Assembly: GCA_027886785.1 (NCBI GenBank)
Contig: JAPCJV010000069.1
Location: 1-8,041, forward strand
DNA length: 8,041 nucleotides
Direction: 5' to 3'
Origin: Nitrososphaerota archaeon
Lineage (GTDB): Archaea > Thermoproteota > Nitrososphaeria > Nitrososphaerales > CADDZS01
Shown here one piece after another: positions 6,189 through 8,041 of the stretch. The position numbers and the translations under genes were made by a program. Under the pieces are notes generated by a model. That model had not been told where the DNA came from, did no database searches, and saw only the letters and a list, made by a program, of their open reading frames with translations. Within the stretch, counting starts at the first letter, position 1. Every line of letters begins with the position of its first letter.

Positions 6189-7025
6189 TCAATGAACTGT
6201 TTGGAGCTCGGCATGAACGGCCGACATGACCCTGACCAGCCCTTCCATCATCTCTGTAAGCTCCGTGCTGTGAATCAGAAAGCCCACGTCCATACCATCA
6301 TCTCGGATATCGTCAGGCTTTAACTCGGAAACAATCACATACTGCTCATCCACCAAAACTACCTGAACGGGAGCCGCGGAGGGAAGAAACGAGATTACGG
6401 AATTTTCTATTTCCTTCAAGCTCTGTACTGCCGTCGTAAAGACTGGTTCGTCCAAAGTCGAGGTGAAAATCTGCAGGGTCATTCCAAGCCTCGCTCGCTC
6501 GTACAAAATCGTCGACAATTTCGAGAGTCTGATGAGCCCGTTGGCCGTCGTGAGAATTACCACTTTTTTTCTGCTGCCTAGAAAGAGCTCCCTGATTTTC
6601 CGAGAGACAGCTACTCTGGGATAGTAACGTAACACCTTGGACCTCAGAGCTTCCGCCCGTTTGACGAAGGCCATAGACTGGTGAATCACCTCCAATTCCG
6701 TTAGGGCTTCAATTCCCTGCTTGATCCTTTTTTGTTCCTTCTCTAGGAGAGGAATCAAAACGTCTTTTGGAGATTTCGCGACAAAAATCTTCATATCATC
6801 CTCACTCTGCTCGACTAGGCCCCTCTCGACGAGCTTCCTCACCGCACCGTAAACTTTGGTCCTTGGAACTCCGGCGACAATTCCGATCTGATTAATCGTG
6901 GCAGCGCCAGTCTGAAGAGACGCGAGAAAGCATTTACTTTCATATTGAGATAAGCCGAGAGATGAAAGCGCGTTAAGTTGAGCTTCACTCGTGTTTTCTC
7001 CGGAAAAAGTTGACGCAGGCTGCAA
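6189..7025 (-). CDS. TrmB-family transcriptional regulator
   Basis: The N-terminal winged HTH (about 16-85) has the TrmB pattern LSSLGLSQYESKCFLASLQT, then a recognition segment INQIGIVAGVPRTKVYGAVR and the wing LVERGLVEQ. It is followed by a charged helix (about 93-112, EKEQKRIKQGIEALTELE) that probably dimerises. The C-terminal part (about 140-275) resembles the phospholipase D-like effector domain of TrmB proteins, judged from the secondary structure rhythm and KKVVILTTANG; no HxK catalytic motifs are seen. Effectors in the family are often sugars, but this one is unknown. The start is a TTG at 7025 directly after an in-frame TAA; no ATG or GTG is available near the N-terminus. It is divergent from the MBL-fold gene and is the likely first gene of the UbiX/methyltransferase unit, so it may control either or both. 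Confidence 0.87.
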   Translation of the reverse strand: MQPASTFSGENTSEAQLNALSSLGLSQYESKCFLASLQTGAATINQIGIVAGVPRTKVYGAVRKLVERGLVEQSEDDMKIFVAKSPKDVLIPLLEKEQKRIKQGIEALTELEVIHQSMAFVKRAEALRSKVLRYYPRVAVSRKIRELFLGSRKKVVILTTANGLIRLSKLSTILYERARLGMTLQIFTSTLDEPVFTTAVQSLKEIENSVISFLPSAAPVQVVLVDEQYVIVSELKPDDIRDDGMDVGFLIHSTELTEMMEGLVRVMSAVHAELQTVH

Positions 7026-7120
7026 TTATGGCGTACATTTCACTGCGCACTGCTCCTGACCAGTTTAAGCGTTTCGTCCCTTAGAACGAAGATTGGATTT
7101 TCTCAAGAATATTTGAAAAA

Positions 7121-7134
7121 AGAAAAGCTTTTCT
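7121..7134. repeat. 14-bp perfect palindrome in the divergent promoter region
   Basis: AGAAAAGCTTTTCT lies between the TrmB-type gene and the MBL-fold gene. TTTTCTCAA also occurs twice, at 7098-7106 and 7129-7137. Archaeal TrmB-type regulators commonly bind palindromes near their own promoter, so this is a candidate operator. AT-rich palindromes also arise by chance in promoters. Confidence 0.4.
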
Positions 7135-7154
7135 CAAAAGATTTCGTAATTTAC

Positions 7155-7161
7155 AGGTGAT
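7155..7161 (+). promoter_or_regulatory. Ribosome binding site supporting the TTG start at 7167
   Basis: AGGTGAT matches the complement of the archaeal 16S 3' end (AUCACCUCC) and lies five bases before TTG 7167. This is the clearest Shine-Dalgarno in the window and decides the start over the in-frame GTG at 7185. Confidence 0.65.
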
Positions 7162-7166
7162 AGTTT

Positions 7167-7826
7167 TTGTTCGAATATCAAGGCGTGAAAATTACTTGGC
7201 TGGGACATGACGGTTTCAAAATCGAGGACGGAGGAAAAACTTTGGTTATAGATCCTTTTCAATTGAAGCAGAAAGTTCCGGCGGATTATGTTCTCGTGTC
7301 CCACGAACATTTTGATCACTCAAACGCAGAAGATCTCAAAAAGGTCGTGAAGCCCAATGGGACCGTCGTAGTCGGAATCCAGGCGTCAAAAAGTGAGATT
7401 GAGAAAGCTTCTCCCATGGAGATTAAGATCGTAAAGCCCGGGGACAGAGTAAAGCTTGGAAATTTTGAAGTAAGGGCTGTTCCCGCCTATAATACTAACA
7501 AGTTTCGGTCCCCGGGGAAACCGTTTCATCCGAAGGAGGACGGAAAAGTAGGATATGTTGTCAAAACAAATTCTGGAGTTTCGATTTACCATACGGGCGA
7601 CAGTGACCTAATCCCTGAAATGGAAAATCTCATGCCCGATATCGCACTTTTGCCCATTTCCGGAACTTACGTCATGACAGTAGATGAGGCGGTGGAGGCG
7701 GTGCGAAAGATCAAGCCGAAGATCGCAATTCCGATGCATTACGGCACAATAGTCGGAAGCGAATCAGACGCCCGCAAATTCAAGGATTCGGCCGAAACGG
7801 AAGTTCACATTCTGACTGCTGAATAG
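7167..7826 (+). CDS. Metallo-beta-lactamase-fold hydrolase (UlaG/UPF0173-like)
   Basis: This 219-residue cytoplasmic metal-dependent hydrolase starts with the UlaG-like KITWLGHDGFKIE (8-20), then IDPF. It carries the metal site HEHFDH (46-51), PAYN (106-109), an FHP turn (120-122), YHTGDSD with Asp145 as a bridging ligand, and PMHY with His191 near the end. All main metal ligands of the fold are present. UlaG itself opens L-ascorbate 6-phosphate lactone; the broader UPF0173 group has no settled substrate, so I assign only the fold. The start is TTG 7167, chosen because AGGTGAT stands five bases upstream. The gene is divergent from the TrmB-type regulator, which may control it, and its TAG is directly next to the stop of the convergent DNA methyltransferase. 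Confidence 0.92.
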   Translation: MFEYQGVKITWLGHDGFKIEDGGKTLVIDPFQLKQKVPADYVLVSHEHFDHSNAEDLKKVVKPNGTVVVGIQASKSEIEKASPMEIKIVKPGDRVKLGNFEVRAVPAYNTNKFRSPGKPFHPKEDGKVGYVVKTNSGVSIYHTGDSDLIPEMENLMPDIALLPISGTYVMTVDEAVEAVRKIKPKIAIPMHYGTIVGSESDARKFKDSAETEVHILTAE

Positions 7827-8041
7827 TTATCTCAAGCTCTGCCGAGGCGGTCTCCTTCCCGAAGGAACCTCCTCCATTTCAAATTCAGGTACACTGTCGT
7901 GCCTTTTCTCTGAACGGAGCTTTACGCGACCCGCGGCGTTGATTTTTATGTAAATGCGGTCTTTTAGTGACTGGTTCAACTCGTACCCCACCGAATTTCT
8001 CCCGAGCAAAGCACACACTTTGCTTGTGGTTCCCGAGCCCA
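7827..8041 (-). CDS. DNA methyltransferase, C-terminal part (runs off right edge)
   Basis: This frame is open through the right edge, starting GSGTTSKVCALLGRNSVGYE and ending in a basic tail. GSGTT is the end of the FxGxG SAM-binding motif, and GR-x-S-V-G-Y-E-L-N is the strand 2 region with the ribose-binding Glu. Together these mark the C-terminus of N6-adenine or N4-cytosine DNA methylases in which the SAM motif follows the catalytic motif (beta-like order, PF01555). Codons past GSGTT belong to the part outside the window, so the target sequence and any partner nuclease are unseen. The internal GTG at 8018 is not a real start. About 45 residues follow the SAM region as a charged tail (KLRSEKRHDSVPEFEMEEV). 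It is convergent with the MBL-fold gene with no intervening bases. Confidence 0.82.
   Translation of the reverse strand, partial: GSGTTSKVCALLGRNSVGYELNQSLKDRIYIKINAAGRVKLRSEKRHDSVPEFEMEEVPSGRRPPRQSLR

Noticed and set aside
1..8041. tRNA, rRNA or CRISPR arrays
   Set aside because: No cloverleaf with a TTC-type T-loop, no rRNA-like conserved stretch, and no regularly spaced repeat was seen on reading either strand.

Overview
The window reads as archaeal chromosome. Supporting signs are a TrmB-family regulator, an XRE-HTH/CBS regulator, a DUF2153-like protein, a small one-finger C2H2 protein, a class III (archaeal pilin-type) signal sequence, frequent TTG starts and few Shine-Dalgarno sites. 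A member of the Nitrososphaeria/Thermoproteota side is my best guess, but this is inference and no marker gene fixes it. Gene density is high, and two convergent gene pairs have stop codons that overlap or touch.

Layout, left to right. (1) 1-2244, all on the minus strand: an XRE-HTH/CBS regulator, then the FAD subunit and the 2Fe-2S subunit of a molybdenum hydroxylase (CO/xanthine dehydrogenase family), then the N-terminus of a probable Nudix hydrolase running off the left edge. The molybdopterin large subunit that usually follows these two subunits is not the next gene. (2) 2408-3395, minus: a secreted, cysteine-rich, pilin-like protein. Its signal sequence lies in a different frame from its body; removing one G from a GGGG run joins them into 328 residues. 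(3) 3396-3684: a non-coding stretch with three hairpins, one a good intrinsic-type terminator, and a 19-bp near-direct repeat. (4) 3685-4547, minus: an alpha/beta hydrolase whose stop overlaps the start of a C2H2 zinc-finger protein. (5) 4609-4971, plus: a DUF2153-like protein, convergent with a SAM methyltransferase. (6) 4968-7025, minus: a TrmB-type regulator, a UbiX-type flavin prenyltransferase and the methyltransferase, probably one transcription unit. (7) 7167-7826, plus: an UlaG-like metallo-beta-lactamase-fold hydrolase, divergent from the TrmB gene. It ends one base before the stop of a DNA methyltransferase that enters from the right edge on the minus strand.

Most genes look like ordinary archaeal metabolism and regulation. 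I do not see a coherent new multi-gene system. The points worth a second look are the frameshifted pilin-like gene, the regulator whose HTH has no standard start codon, the molybdenum-hydroxylase pair lacking its catalytic subunit next door, and the hairpin-rich spacer at 3456-3681.
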